Assembly (NCBI GenBank): GCA_035525365.1
Contig: DATLEK010000076.1
Span: forward strand, 1 to 64,000
DNA length: 64,000 bases
DNA from: GCA-2861595 sp035525365
GTDB taxonomy: Bacteria; Actinomycetota; Acidimicrobiia; Acidimicrobiales; GCA-2861595
Reading direction: 5' to 3'
Below, one piece after another: positions 55,358 through 64,000 of this stretch (positions within the stretch are counted from its first letter, which is position 1; each line of letters opens with the position of its first letter). Below the pieces are notes generated by a model that was not told the DNA's origin, searched no databases, and worked only from the letters and a program-made list of their open reading frames with translations. The translations under genes and the position numbers were made by a program.

Positions 55358-55875
55358 GGCGCGCCATGGTTGCGGTCGCCGACCTTGTTGGCACTTGAAG
55401 TAGGCACTGTGGAAGACTCGGCACGAGTCATGGGACTCTCCTGCGATTAGCGCTGCGTTCAGATGCGCTACCAGGGTCCGGAGCGACGCCCCCAAGCCAG
55501 CCATGTGCTGGTCCAACACGTGAGGGATCTTGTCGTGTCGCCCGCGAGCGTACACCCCAGGCACCACGGCTCGGTCTCGCCCCGCGTTGCGAGCGTCTTC
55601 GCACCGAACTTGGGGGACCCGCAAACTGGTGAAAGCGGCACGAACAGGAGAGCCATGGGACAGGCGACGCCGGGGTCACCGCCCGTGGGTTCTATGGATG
55701 GACTATAATGATCGGTTCCGCTCAAGCGGTTTCCGTTGGCCTGGTCGACGATCGACAGCGGCGGAGGGACAGGGTACGGAGGGGCAGGGCCACGAGCGTG
55801 CAGCGATTCGGAGGGCGGGCAGTGACGGTCGAGCCGGCTCGTCCGGGCGAGGCACGGGATCACGTCAGCGTCGGT
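55358..55875. other. Divergent intergenic stretch, no gene seen
   Basis: This 518-base gap separates a leftward ANTAR gene from a rightward lipoprotein gene. A TATAAT at 55704-55709 could be a -10 element for the rightward gene, but no good -35 lies 16-18 bases upstream. Frames open on both strands have no recognisable domain. Confidence 0.4.
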
Positions 55876-56715
55876 ATGGACGACTACGTGTCAAAGCCGT
55901 TCACCACGTCGGCCCGTCGAGTGGTCGCCATTGCCCTGACCATGTTGTTGTTCAACGCCTGTGGTGGCGGAGAAGCTGACGGATCAGGTTCCGATGCAAC
56001 CATTCCGTCCAGCTCCAGCAGCTCAGCGTCCATGCCGAAAGCTCCCAGCGCCGCGCCCCGGTGGGAGACCGTGGCCGACTTGGACGGCGAGGGTGTGAAG
56101 ACGACCGACTCCTTCACGATCCTTCCCGCCGCCATTCAGTGGCGGGTGCGCTGGAGCTGCCACGGCGTGGGACCACTGACCATCACCGGTGCCCCGGCCC
56201 TGAAGAAGCCGTTGCTTGTCGACGGTGATTGTCCGAAAGAGGGCATCGCCTATGCCATCCAAACGGGCGCACGGCGCCTGAAGGTGGAAACGACAGGGCC
56301 CTGGAGCATGACCGTCGACCAGCAGGTCGACACGCCCATTGACGAAGCGGCCCTGCCGGAGATGGCGACAGCGAAGGTTCTAGGGAGTGGCGATTTCTAC
56401 GACCTCGAAAAAAAGGGCAAGGGGAGGGCCCGCCTCTACGAGCTGCCCGGAGGGGCCAGGGCAATTCGCCTGGAGGACTTCGAGGTCACCCAGAACACCG
56501 ACCTGTTCGTCTGGTTGAGCGAGGCAACCTCCCCCCGCACCAGCGCCGAGGTGCTGGCGAAGCCGTACGTGCAGATCGCCGTGCTCCGCTCAACTCTCGG
56601 GTCCCAGAACTACGCGGTGCCGCCAGAGATCCCGACGGAGAAGATCCGATCCATCGTGATCTGGTGCGAGCCCGTCCGCATCGCCTACGCAGCCGCCGCC
56701 ATCAACGGCATCTGA
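55876..56715 (+). CDS. DM13-domain lipoprotein 1 with receiver-like N-terminus
   Basis: The protein (279 aa from ATG 55876) begins MDDYVSKPFTTSARRVVAIALTMLLFNACGGG. The last part is a lipoprotein signal with a slightly atypical box (FNAC), while the first nine residues, with GM upstream, are the GMDDYxSKPF end of a response-regulator receiver domain. The mature part has a beta-rich domain with two Cys (SCHG, GDCP) and a C-terminal DM13 domain (GSGDFYDLEKKGKG, RLEDFEVTQNTDLFVWLS, VIWCEPVRIAYAAA). DM13 domains are predicted electron-transfer modules. A paralogue lies at 58.6 kb. Confidence 0.75.
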   Translation: MDDYVSKPFTTSARRVVAIALTMLLFNACGGGEADGSGSDATIPSSSSSSASMPKAPSAAPRWETVADLDGEGVKTTDSFTILPAAIQWRVRWSCHGVGPLTITGAPALKKPLLVDGDCPKEGIAYAIQTGARRLKVETTGPWSMTVDQQVDTPIDEAALPEMATAKVLGSGDFYDLEKKGKGRARLYELPGGARAIRLEDFEVTQNTDLFVWLSEATSPRTSAEVLAKPYVQIAVLRSTLGSQNYAVPPEIPTEKIRSIVIWCEPVRIAYAAAAINGI

Positions 56716-56741
56716 CACCGTCCGCGCGTGGCGGCGTCGAA

Positions 56742-58409
56742 TCACGTCGGCACCGGCGCGGGCTCGCCGAGCTCCTCGGCCGTGATCTGTTCCAGGCCCT
56801 TCTTACGCGTCTCCACGCCGAATACCCCGATCAGGACGATGGCACCCACCAGGGGAACGGTGCCTAGGAGGGCGGTGACCGAGATGGACGGTGCCGCCAC
56901 GGCGGCGGCGACGGCGGCCAGGATGAGGACGCCGCCGAGCTTGGTACCCGCCGACGCCAGCCCGGTGCCACGGGCGCGGATGCGGGTCGGGTAGATCTCC
57001 GATGCGTAGGCGGCAGTGACAGCGGTGAGCGAACTGATGCCCCAGATGGGCACTACCAGCAGGACGTGGAGGAGGGCGCTGTTGTCGGCCACGCCCTTAC
57101 CCGCAACCACGAAGCCGATCAGCGCGGCCGCCGTCATCGACGCCATCAACATGATGGTCTTTCTGCTGCTCCAGACCCCGTACAGGAGCGCTATGGGGAA
57201 GTTCAGCGGGAAACCGATCAGCGCGGAGTCCCGCAGGAGCTTGCTGGCGCTCACCTCGTCGTAGCCGAGGTTCTGGAGGTTGGACGGGATCCACTGCTGG
57301 AACCCGTACTGCACCATTCCGATTCCCAGTCCCAGTGCGACAAGGACGGCCGTGAGCCCGGCGAACGGATGTTGGAACAACTGGCCGAAGTGGCCGTGGA
57401 CCCGCTCCTCCTCGAGGTCGAGTTCCGACTCGTCGGATTCGACCACCACCGCTCCGTATCGCCTCATGATGGCCCGGGCCTCGCCTTCGCGGCCGTGCTG
57501 GAGGAGGAAGCGGGGCGACTCGGGGATCCAACGGTTGAGCAGCACGAGGATCACGCTGATGGGTATGCCGACGAGCCACAGCATCCGCCAGCCGTAGCGG
57601 TCGGGTGCCCCGATGGTGGAGGCCAGCCAGCTCATGATGATGTAGGCACCGGCCACGTCGCCGCCGATCAACACGATGATCCACCCCCGATGGCGCGCCG
57701 GGATGGTTTCCGAGACCAGCGAGAAGATGATCGGGAGCATGCCGCCGACGCCCAGGCCCATGACGAAGCACATGACCAGGTTGAGGGGGTAGGAAGGCAT
57801 CGCCCCGCACGTGGAGGTGGCGATGAACATGACCGCGGCGAGCAGGATCGACGATCGGCGGCCCATCTTGTCGGCCAGCCAGCCCCAGAGGAACGACCCG
57901 ACAACGGTGCCCGAGATACCGGCCAAGGGGTAGAGGGCGATGGGCAGGCCGGAGGAGGTCGGGTTCATCGGCGAGCGCAGGCCGTACTCAGCGGCGGCGC
58001 CGGGCGCCACGAAGGCCAGCGTGGTCGGCTTCATCACGTCGATGGTGATGGCGGCCGCCATGACCAGGATCAGCCCGACGTGGGCACGGGTGATGCGGGC
58101 GTCGTCGAGGGCGGTGACCTTGATCCGCGACACCGCTCCCTGGGTGACTTCCGAGAAGCGAGGGAACAGCCCGTAGACCGTTAGGCCGATCCCGACGAGG
58201 ATCAGGGCCATGCCGCCGGCCATTGTGGGGTCGAATGACATGCCCCTCAGCCGGTAGCCCATGTCCCTGGCCGTGAAGTACATGGGGAGCTGCATGAGCG
58301 TTCCGGCTGTCACGGCGGACACCCCGGTCCAGAAGGCCACCGGGTGCTCGTAGGTGACGCCCAACGCTGAGCGTCGCGCCTGTCGATCAACAGTCTGACT
58401 GCTCGTCAT
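56742..58409 (-). CDS. MFS transporter with extra N-terminal helices
   Basis: The 555-aa protein has two extra hydrophobic segments before a 12-helix major facilitator core. GWLADKMGRRSSI (loop 2-3 signature), PESPRFLLQHGREGEA (sugar-porter type loop 6 motif) and SEIYPTRIRARGTG (loop 10-11) place it near the sugar/metabolite:H+ symporters. The substrate is unknown. It lies between the two DM13 genes on the opposite strand and is divergent from the second. Confidence 0.88.
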   Translation of the reverse strand: MTSSQTVDRQARRSALGVTYEHPVAFWTGVSAVTAGTLMQLPMYFTARDMGYRLRGMSFDPTMAGGMALILVGIGLTVYGLFPRFSEVTQGAVSRIKVTALDDARITRAHVGLILVMAAAITIDVMKPTTLAFVAPGAAAEYGLRSPMNPTSSGLPIALYPLAGISGTVVGSFLWGWLADKMGRRSSILLAAVMFIATSTCGAMPSYPLNLVMCFVMGLGVGGMLPIIFSLVSETIPARHRGWIIVLIGGDVAGAYIIMSWLASTIGAPDRYGWRMLWLVGIPISVILVLLNRWIPESPRFLLQHGREGEARAIMRRYGAVVVESDESELDLEEERVHGHFGQLFQHPFAGLTAVLVALGLGIGMVQYGFQQWIPSNLQNLGYDEVSASKLLRDSALIGFPLNFPIALLYGVWSSRKTIMLMASMTAAALIGFVVAGKGVADNSALLHVLLVVPIWGISSLTAVTAAYASEIYPTRIRARGTGLASAGTKLGGVLILAAVAAAVAAPSISVTALLGTVPLVGAIVLIGVFGVETRKKGLEQITAEELGEPAPVPT

Positions 58410-58572
58410 CGCCGGCTCAACCGGGCCACACTAACCAACTGGGTGTCATCTCCACTTTTGGTCTGGGCCCGGCCATATACGCCTGCTACGCCACTGCTCT
58501 ACGCACGCTCTAGGCTCGGGCGATGGTATCGCGGATCGTGGACCGCATCAACGGCTGTCGGCAACCGCTGGG

Positions 58573-59466
58573 ATGAGCCAAGCGATGGACGGAGCCGGGG
58601 CGGCGGCCGAATCCCGCCGGCCGGTGAGCCGACCGATACTCACCGGCCTGACCCTGGCGGCACTTGCGGCCGGATCGATCGTCGGCAGCAACGCCTTCGC
58701 CATCCGGGATCGGCTGCTCGGGACGGCCCTTCCGGACCCCGTGGCCCCTGCCACCAGCCGAGAAGCCGGGCAGCGGACCTCTGGGGAACGGTTGACGTTG
58801 CGATCGGCCCCGTGGTGGCAGATCGTCACGACCCTCGAGGGTACGGGGAGCACGATGTCGAAGCCGTTCACCATCGACCACAGGGCCGTTGATTGGCGGG
58901 TGACGTCGTCGTGCGACAACGGCCACCTGGTGGTGGCGTCCCCCGGGGAGGCCCGACCGCTCGTCGATTCCGAATGCCCGAAAAGCGTCGGGCACTCAAA
59001 TCGAAAGGGGTCGACCCGCCTCGAGGTGAGCGCTGACGGCGCGTGGACCATCGAGGTCGCCCAGAGGATGGACATACCGCTGGTCGAGCCACCGCGGCCC
59101 GCAATGACGGCCTCCGGTGCGAAGGCCCTGGCGACTGGCTCCTTCTACAAGGTCGATCGGGTGGGAGCGGGAGAGGTGACGATCTACGAAGAACCCGACG
59201 GTGGGTACTCGGTTCGGCTCGAAGACTTCTGGGTCACCCCCAAGAGCTCCCTGCAGCTGCGACTGAGTACCGCCGAGCGGCCCCGGAGCACCAAGGAATA
59301 TCTCAGCGGCGATTCCCAGATCCTGTCCGTCATGGACGTGACAGCCGGGTCGATCAACTACGTCCCGCCTGTCGGCGTCGACCCCGTCGAGTTCCGGTCG
59401 GTGGTCATCTGGAGCCCGCTGGACAACCACGTCTATGCCGCTGCCACCCTGGAGGCCGTGGCATGA
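58573..59466 (+). CDS. DM13-domain membrane-anchored protein 2
   Basis: The 297-aa protein has one N-terminal helix (about residues 20-45) and an extracytoplasmic part with the same two-domain order as the paralogue at 55.9 kb. This is a beta-rich domain with paired Cys (SCDN, SECP) and a DM13 domain (ATGSFYKVDRVGAGEV, RLEDFWVTPKSSLQLRLS, VIWSPLDNHVYAAA). The DM13 Cys of the paralogue (VIWC) is Ser here, so its redox behaviour may differ. The stop overlaps the ATG of the RnfD-like gene, so the two are coupled. Confidence 0.78.
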   Translation: MSQAMDGAGAAAESRRPVSRPILTGLTLAALAAGSIVGSNAFAIRDRLLGTALPDPVAPATSREAGQRTSGERLTLRSAPWWQIVTTLEGTGSTMSKPFTIDHRAVDWRVTSSCDNGHLVVASPGEARPLVDSECPKSVGHSNRKGSTRLEVSADGAWTIEVAQRMDIPLVEPPRPAMTASGAKALATGSFYKVDRVGAGEVTIYEEPDGGYSVRLEDFWVTPKSSLQLRLSTAERPRSTKEYLSGDSQILSVMDVTAGSINYVPPVGVDPVEFRSVVIWSPLDNHVYAAATLEAVA

Positions 59467-60614
59467 CCGCCGCTCCGCCGGTCACCGCCGAGGTCATGTC
59501 TGAGCCCGGCCCGCATGTCGTCGTCCGCGGGCGCCCCATTCCGGTGGTCCTGCCCAAGCTGAGCGATCCCCGCCTCAAGCTGTCGGCCACCATCATCACG
59601 CTCACCATCTTGGGCTTGACCGTCCTCAACTTCCAGGTGTCGATCCCCCAGATCCTGGTGTGCATCCTGCTGTCAGCGGTCGTCGAGATCGTCGTCACAT
59701 ACCGACGCGAGCACGTCCTGGTGTGGCCAGCCAGCGCCATCCAGACCGGTGTGAGCGTGGCCTTCATCTTTCGCGTCGGTGGCACTCAGCACGCCGATTA
59801 CTGGAGCTTGCGCGGCCTTCACCTGTTCGTCTTCGTCACCCTGTTGTCCCTGCTGCCGAAATACCTCATCAGGCGCAACGGGCGACACATTTTCAACCCC
59901 TCGAACATCGGGCTGGCATGGGGCCTCCTGCTGATCGGCCCCCACTACGTGTTCTCCGAGCATCTGTGGTGGGCGCCGCTCGGGGCGCCGGTCCTGATCT
60001 CCATGGCCGTCATCTTCGGCGGCGCCTTCTGGATTCTGCGGCAGGTGAGGATGATCCCGATGGCCGTCACCTTTCTGGCCACTTTCCTCACGCTCATTGC
60101 TTTCTTCGCCCTTGCCGGGCGGAGCTACTACGCCACCTGGCACAACGGCCCCGTCGGCGGCAGCTTCTACTGGCTCACCATCGCCCTGTCGCCGGAGCTG
60201 CTGATCTTCGTGTTCTTCATGATCACCGACCCGCAGACGGCGCCCAAGTCGCCCCTCGGCAGGAAGATCTACGCAGTGGCCACCGCCTTCGTGGCCGCCG
60301 GGCTCATCCTCATCCAGCCAACCGAGTTCGGCATCAAGGTGGCGATCCTGTCTTCGCTGCTTCTCACGTGCGCCCTTGTCCCGGCGATCGAACAGTTGGC
60401 AACCCGCATCGAGGAACGACGGTCGGGCGCCGGATCCCTGCCCAGGCCAGCGCCCGAACCCGTAGCCCGACGCTTGGCTGCCGCCGTGCGCAGCCCGGTC
60501 CTGGTCGCTGCCACCATCATCGCGGTGGGTGGCGTCATCGATACCGCCCTCCTCGCACGGGACGACAACATCACCTACATCGAGCGGGAGATGACCCCTC
60601 GGGCAGTCCAGTAG
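59463..60614 (+). CDS. RnfD/NqrB-like multi-helix membrane protein
   Basis: The 383-aa protein has about ten membrane helices. RNGRHIFNPSNIGLAWGLLLIG and FMITDPQTAPKSPLGRKIYA resemble the conserved segments GRHxFNP and DPxTxP of the NQR2/RnfD/RnfE family, the membrane subunits of ion-pumping oxidoreductases. I do not see the SGAT motif that carries the covalent FMN in Rnf/Nqr, so this is a divergent member. Its ATG overlaps the DM13 gene stop. No other rnf or nqr gene is in the window. Confidence 0.78.
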   Translation: MTAAPPVTAEVMSEPGPHVVVRGRPIPVVLPKLSDPRLKLSATIITLTILGLTVLNFQVSIPQILVCILLSAVVEIVVTYRREHVLVWPASAIQTGVSVAFIFRVGGTQHADYWSLRGLHLFVFVTLLSLLPKYLIRRNGRHIFNPSNIGLAWGLLLIGPHYVFSEHLWWAPLGAPVLISMAVIFGGAFWILRQVRMIPMAVTFLATFLTLIAFFALAGRSYYATWHNGPVGGSFYWLTIALSPELLIFVFFMITDPQTAPKSPLGRKIYAVATAFVAAGLILIQPTEFGIKVAILSSLLLTCALVPAIEQLATRIEERRSGAGSLPRPAPEPVARRLAAAVRSPVLVAATIIAVGGVIDTALLARDDNITYIEREMTPRAVQ

Positions 60615-60630
60615 GGCGGCCGCTGGCTGC

Positions 60631-61863
60631 TCAGACGGTGAATCGCACCCGCAGATCCATCAGACCGCGAAGTGTCAGGCTGTCGCGATGGGTGGCGGGG
60701 GCGCCCACCAGCTCCATCGCCCCGAAGCGATCCATCAGGCGGTCGAGCACGATCTGTCCTTCCAGGCGGGCGAGGGCAGCGCCGAGGCAGAAGTGGATGC
60801 CCCCGCCGAAGCTGATCGGCGGCCCCTGGTCCCTTCCCACGTCGAGGTGCTCGGGTTCTTGGAACCGATCCGGGTCATGGTTGGCCGCGCCGAGAAGGGC
60901 CACGATCAGGCTTCCTGCGGGAATGGACCGGCCGCCGATCGACAGGTTCTCATAAGCGGTACGCAGTGCGATCTGGACGGGGCTGTCGAACCGCAGCAGT
61001 TCCTCCACGGCAGACCGGACGAGCGACCGGTCGTCTCGCAGCCGGTCCAGCTGGTCGGGATGACGCAGAAGAGCCAGGAGGCCGTTGCCGATGAGATGGG
61101 TCGTCGTCTCGAACCCGGCGGCGAACAGCAGGATGGCTGTGGAGATGAGCTCCTCCTCGGTCAACTGGTCGCCGGTGTCCTCGGCCTCGATCAGCTTGGT
61201 GAGCAGGTCGTCCTGCGGGTGAGCCCGGCGCTCTGCCACCAGGCCGGCGAAGTACTCGGCCAGCTCGGCCTCGGCCGCGGTGGCTTCAGCCAGGGCAGCG
61301 GGGGTCACGGCCAGCTCCAGCACCGCCGTCACGGACCGCACGAGGGGTCGGAGACCCGGCCGGTCGCCCACGGGCACTCCGAGCATCTCGCCGATGACAG
61401 TGACCGGCAGCGGAAAAGCCAGGGCGTCCATGACGTCGACTTCATGCCCATCGAAATCGGAGATCAGCTCGTCGACCAGGGTGACGATGCTGGCCCGCAG
61501 AGTCTCGACCGTCCGCGGTGTGAAGGCCCTGGTCACCAAGCCCCGGAGTCGGGTGTGGTCCGGAGGGTCCGTTGTCAACATGTTGGAACGGTCGTTGCGG
61601 AACCGGTCCTGCTGGATCTTCTGCTCCTCGGTGAGCCCCACCGCGCTGGCTGCCTGGGAGAAGTCCTTGCCCACGCCTGAATGGCGCAGGAGTTGCTGAC
61701 AGTCCTCGTAGCGGGTGAGCACCCAGAAACCCAGAGCGCTCTGGTGCACCGGTGCCATGCAACGCAGAGCCGCGTAGCGCGGGTACGGGTCGGCCCTGCC
61801 CTCCGGTGTGGCCACGAGCTCCAGAAGAAGGTTGTCAGGGTCGATCTCGGACACCGTGGTCAT
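60631..61863 (-). CDS. Cytochrome P450
   Basis: The 410-aa enzyme has AGFETTTHL (I-helix oxygen-activation motif), EELLR (ExxR), and FGGGIHFCLGAALARLE with the haem-thiolate Cys. It belongs to the soluble bacterial CYP class, which uses ferredoxin partners; none is nearby. The substrate cannot be deduced. It converges on the RnfD-like gene and its start is 71 bases from the small Cys/His protein. Confidence 0.93.
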   Translation of the reverse strand: MTTVSEIDPDNLLLELVATPEGRADPYPRYAALRCMAPVHQSALGFWVLTRYEDCQQLLRHSGVGKDFSQAASAVGLTEEQKIQQDRFRNDRSNMLTTDPPDHTRLRGLVTRAFTPRTVETLRASIVTLVDELISDFDGHEVDVMDALAFPLPVTVIGEMLGVPVGDRPGLRPLVRSVTAVLELAVTPAALAEATAAEAELAEYFAGLVAERRAHPQDDLLTKLIEAEDTGDQLTEEELISTAILLFAAGFETTTHLIGNGLLALLRHPDQLDRLRDDRSLVRSAVEELLRFDSPVQIALRTAYENLSIGGRSIPAGSLIVALLGAANHDPDRFQEPEHLDVGRDQGPPISFGGGIHFCLGAALARLEGQIVLDRLMDRFGAMELVGAPATHRDSLTLRGLMDLRVRFTV

Positions 61864-61934
61864 GGCTCCGTATTACCAGGCTCCGGACGGCGGGCCGTGT
61901 CGCCCAATGAGCGCGCCTCCGCCGAGGCGCCGGC

Positions 61935-62105
61935 TCAGCCGACCCAGTGGCGGTGCTCGCACATCTTCTTGCCACGGGGCACCTCGTGGCCGTACATGCA
62001 CAAGCGGCCCCTGCCCCGCTTCGCTTCGGCCTTCGCCGCCGGCTGCGACGCCGACGCCGACTCTGAGTCCTTCTTTCCGCCACCAAGCCGCTCACGCAAG
62101 CCCAC
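61935..62105 (-). CDS. 56-aa Cys/His-rich small protein
   Basis: A GTG at 62105 preceded by GGAGG begins MGLRERLGGGKKDSESASAS, followed by a Lys/Ala linker and CMYGHEVPRGKKMCEHRHWVG, with two Cys and three His in a possible zinc knuckle. The good ribosome-binding site and compact layout argue that it is real. Function unknown. It diverges from recC across 219 bases. Confidence 0.6.
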   Translation of the reverse strand: MGLRERLGGGKKDSESASASQPAAKAEAKRGRGRLCMYGHEVPRGKKMCEHRHWVG

Positions 62106-62324
62106 AGCACACCTCCAGGTCGTTGTTGTTGCTGACCCTAATGCCACCTGGCGAGCCTGTTTACGCGCCCTGCACATAGTGCCCTGGGGAACCGGGCACG
62201 CTGTTCCGCCGAGGTTCATCGCCGAAGATCGACGGGCTGCCGAGAGGCCGGTGGGGGGTGTTCCCACGAATGGCGTCACGTCCCCGTCGGTATGGTTCCG
62301 CGGGAGCGGGAGGTGAGGATCGGA

Positions 62325-64000
62325 GTGTTGTACATCCACCGGGCGGAACGGGCGGACGGGCTCGTCGACGGGCTTTTCGGTCTCTTGTCCGATCCGCTGG
62401 CCGACCCGATGATGGCGGAGGTCGTCTCCGTGCCCACCCGGGGAGTCGAGAGGTGGCTCACGCAGCGGCTTTCGGCCGGGCTCGGTGCGACCGCGGGGCG
62501 CCTGGACGGGGTCTGCGCCAACCTCGAGTTCCCCTTTCCCGGCCGCCTGGTGGGCGGCGCCATCGCCGGCGCCAGCGGGGTGGATCCCGAAGCTGATCCA
62601 TGGTTGCCGGAGCGATCGGTGTGGCCGCTGCTCGAGGTGGTGGACGCATCGCTGGACGAACCGTGGCTGGCGCCGCTGGCCGCTCACCTCGGCCGACCGG
62701 GCTCTGGCGCCGGTGGTCCGGACGCCATGTCCACCCGCCGCTTCAGCACCGCTCGCCACGTCGCCGATCTCTTCGACCGCTACTCGGTACACCGACCCCA
62801 GATGCTGCGAGCGTGGTCCGCCGGCGAGGACACGGACGGCGCCGGCCGGCCACTCCCGGGTGACGCCGCCTGGCAGGCGTACCTGTGGCGGTGCCTGCGC
62901 GAGCGAATCGGCCGGCCGAGCCCGGCGGAGCGCCTGGATGATGCCTGTGCCCTTCTTCGGGCCGATCCCTCGCTGTGCGACCTGCCGGCGCGGGTCTCGC
63001 TGTTCGGTCTGACGCGCCTGCCCGTCAGCTATCTCCACGTGCTCAGGGCTCTGGCCGGGGCGCGGGATGTCCACCTCTTCCTGCTCCACCCCTCGCCGGC
63101 CCTGTGGGAGGGCATCGCCGCCCTGGCGGTGGACCAGCCGCCGGTGGTCCGCCGGCGTGACGATCGCACCGCGGCCATGCCGGTCCACCCTCTCCTGGCC
63201 TCGTGGGGCCGAGACGCCCGCGAGATGCAGCTGGTTCTCACGGCCGGCGCCGGCGCCGACGCCGGCGCCGGTACCCACGTCGACCACCACCATCCCAGCG
63301 ATGCGCCTGTCGGTTCTCTCCTCCAGCGCATTCAGGCCGATATCCGGGCTGACCACCCGCCGGCCGGCGCGCCACTGCCCGGCGGGGCCGACGACAGGGT
63401 TCCTCTCCCGCCCTCCGACCGCAGCCTCCAGGTGCACGCCTGCCATGGCCGGGCTCGACAGGTCGAGGTCTTACGGGACGCCGTCCTGCACCTCCTGGCC
63501 GAGGACGAGACGCTCGAAGCCCGTGACGTGATCGTCATGTGCCCCGACATCGAGACCTTCGCCCCACTCATTCACGCCACCTTCGGCGCCGGCGCCACCG
63601 GCGAGGAAGTGGAGGAGGACGCCGCCCAGTGCCCAGAACAGCCCGACCTGCGGGTGCGTCTGGCCGACCGGTCACTGCGCCAGACGAACCCGGTGCTGGC
63701 CACCGTGTCGGAGTTGCTGGCTCTGGCCGACGCCCGGGTCACCGCTTCACAGGTGCTCGACCTCGCCGGCCGGGACCCGGTCCGCCGGCGGTTCCGCCTC
63801 GACGATGACGACCTGTCGCGCATCGAGGAATGGGTGGTGTCCGCAGGTATCCGGTGGGGCTTCGACGGCGCCCACAGGGCACCGTTCAAGCTCGACCGGC
63901 TCGAGGCCAACACCTGGCGGGCAGGCCTGGACCGAGTCCTGGTGGGGGTGGCCATGGCCGAGGAGGAGGAGCGCCTTCTCGGCGGCGTCCTGCCCCTCGA
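62325..64000 (+). CDS. recC: Exodeoxyribonuclease V gamma subunit (RecC), 5' part
   Basis: The frame is open to the window edge (558 codons). It starts MLYIHRAERADGLVDGLFGLLSDPLADPMMAEVVSVPTRGVERWLTQRL, the N-terminus of RecC. It also has SLFGLTRLPVSYLHVL, VHLFLLHPSPALWEGI and LQVHACHGRARQVEVLRDAVLHLL, which match the helicase-like domains of the RecBCD Chi-scanning subunit. GGAGGTGA ends eight bases before the GTG at 62325; a GTG at 62313 would overlap it. RecBCD repairs double-strand breaks. recB and recD are expected beyond the window. Confidence 0.88.
   Translation, partial: MLYIHRAERADGLVDGLFGLLSDPLADPMMAEVVSVPTRGVERWLTQRLSAGLGATAGRLDGVCANLEFPFPGRLVGGAIAGASGVDPEADPWLPERSVWPLLEVVDASLDEPWLAPLAAHLGRPGSGAGGPDAMSTRRFSTARHVADLFDRYSVHRPQMLRAWSAGEDTDGAGRPLPGDAAWQAYLWRCLRERIGRPSPAERLDDACALLRADPSLCDLPARVSLFGLTRLPVSYLHVLRALAGARDVHLFLLHPSPALWEGIAALAVDQPPVVRRRDDRTAAMPVHPLLASWGRDAREMQLVLTAGAGADAGAGTHVDHHHPSDAPVGSLLQRIQADIRADHPPAGAPLPGGADDRVPLPPSDRSLQVHACHGRARQVEVLRDAVLHLLAEDETLEARDVIVMCPDIETFAPLIHATFGAGATGEEVEEDAAQCPEQPDLRVRLADRSLRQTNPVLATVSELLALADARVTASQVLDLAGRDPVRRRFRLDDDDLSRIEEWVVSAGIRWGFDGAHRAPFKLDRLEANTWRAGLDRVLVGVAMAEEEERLLGGVLPL

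Noticed and set aside
61935..63446. Leftward open frame of 503 codons opposite recC
   Set aside because: Only its last 56 codons, with their own ribosome-binding site, look real; the rest mirrors recC.

Overview
The window is high-GC DNA from an actinobacterium. Evidence: a WhiB-type iron-sulphur regulator, a SepH-type septation protein, a PimB-like mannosyltransferase, a B12-dependent ribonucleotide reductase, many GTG/TTG starts and GAF-ANTAR regulators. The gene mix would suit Acidimicrobiia, but no rRNA is present and the class is an inference.

Layout. 1-5.8 kb: core genes (partial glycerol-kinase-like kinase, cation exchanger, WhiB, site-2 protease, trpD). 5.9-6.7 kb: a VapBC pair with a decayed vapC copy beside it. 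6.7-15 kb: sepH, a pimB-like transferase, a bacterial eRF1-like protein, a ROK kinase, a flavin oxidoreductase, an aminotransferase and an ACT protein. 15-21.2 kb: a short FtsH-like protease diverges from nrdJ, which carries two inteins placed at catalytic cysteines and has a promoter with likely NrdR boxes.

21.2-31.2 kb is a defence-like accessory block: a reverse transcriptase (YTDD) broken by a +1 frameshift, a tightly coupled type I restriction operon (hsdM-hsdS-hsdR), a Uma2-family protein and a Fic protein. 31-42.6 kb returns to mostly core genes (transporter, DUF2786 protein, MazEF-like pair, engB, ftsH, DEAD-box helicase, moxR-DUF58-transglutaminase operon), ending with a 5'-truncated bcp and tRNA-Leu(CAA).

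42.7-50 kb, directly after the tRNA, looks like a decayed integrated region: a Phd/RelE-like pair broken by one base, a mosaic of integrase and vapC fragments, a large ATPase regulator, a nitrilase and a VOC protein that share a duplicated leader, and a VapC whose antitoxin is truncated. 50-56 kb is signalling (hybrid histidine kinase, two GAF-ANTAR proteins, an ANTAR remnant). 55.9-60.6 kb holds two paralogous DM13-domain envelope proteins, an MFS transporter and an RnfD-like membrane protein, possibly an undescribed electron-transfer unit. A cytochrome P450, a tiny Cys/His protein and a partial recC close the window.

The best candidates for something undescribed are the reverse transcriptase locus, the DM13/RnfD cluster and the shared-leader nitrilase/VOC regulon. 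All functions are inferred from sequence reading alone; no database search was run.
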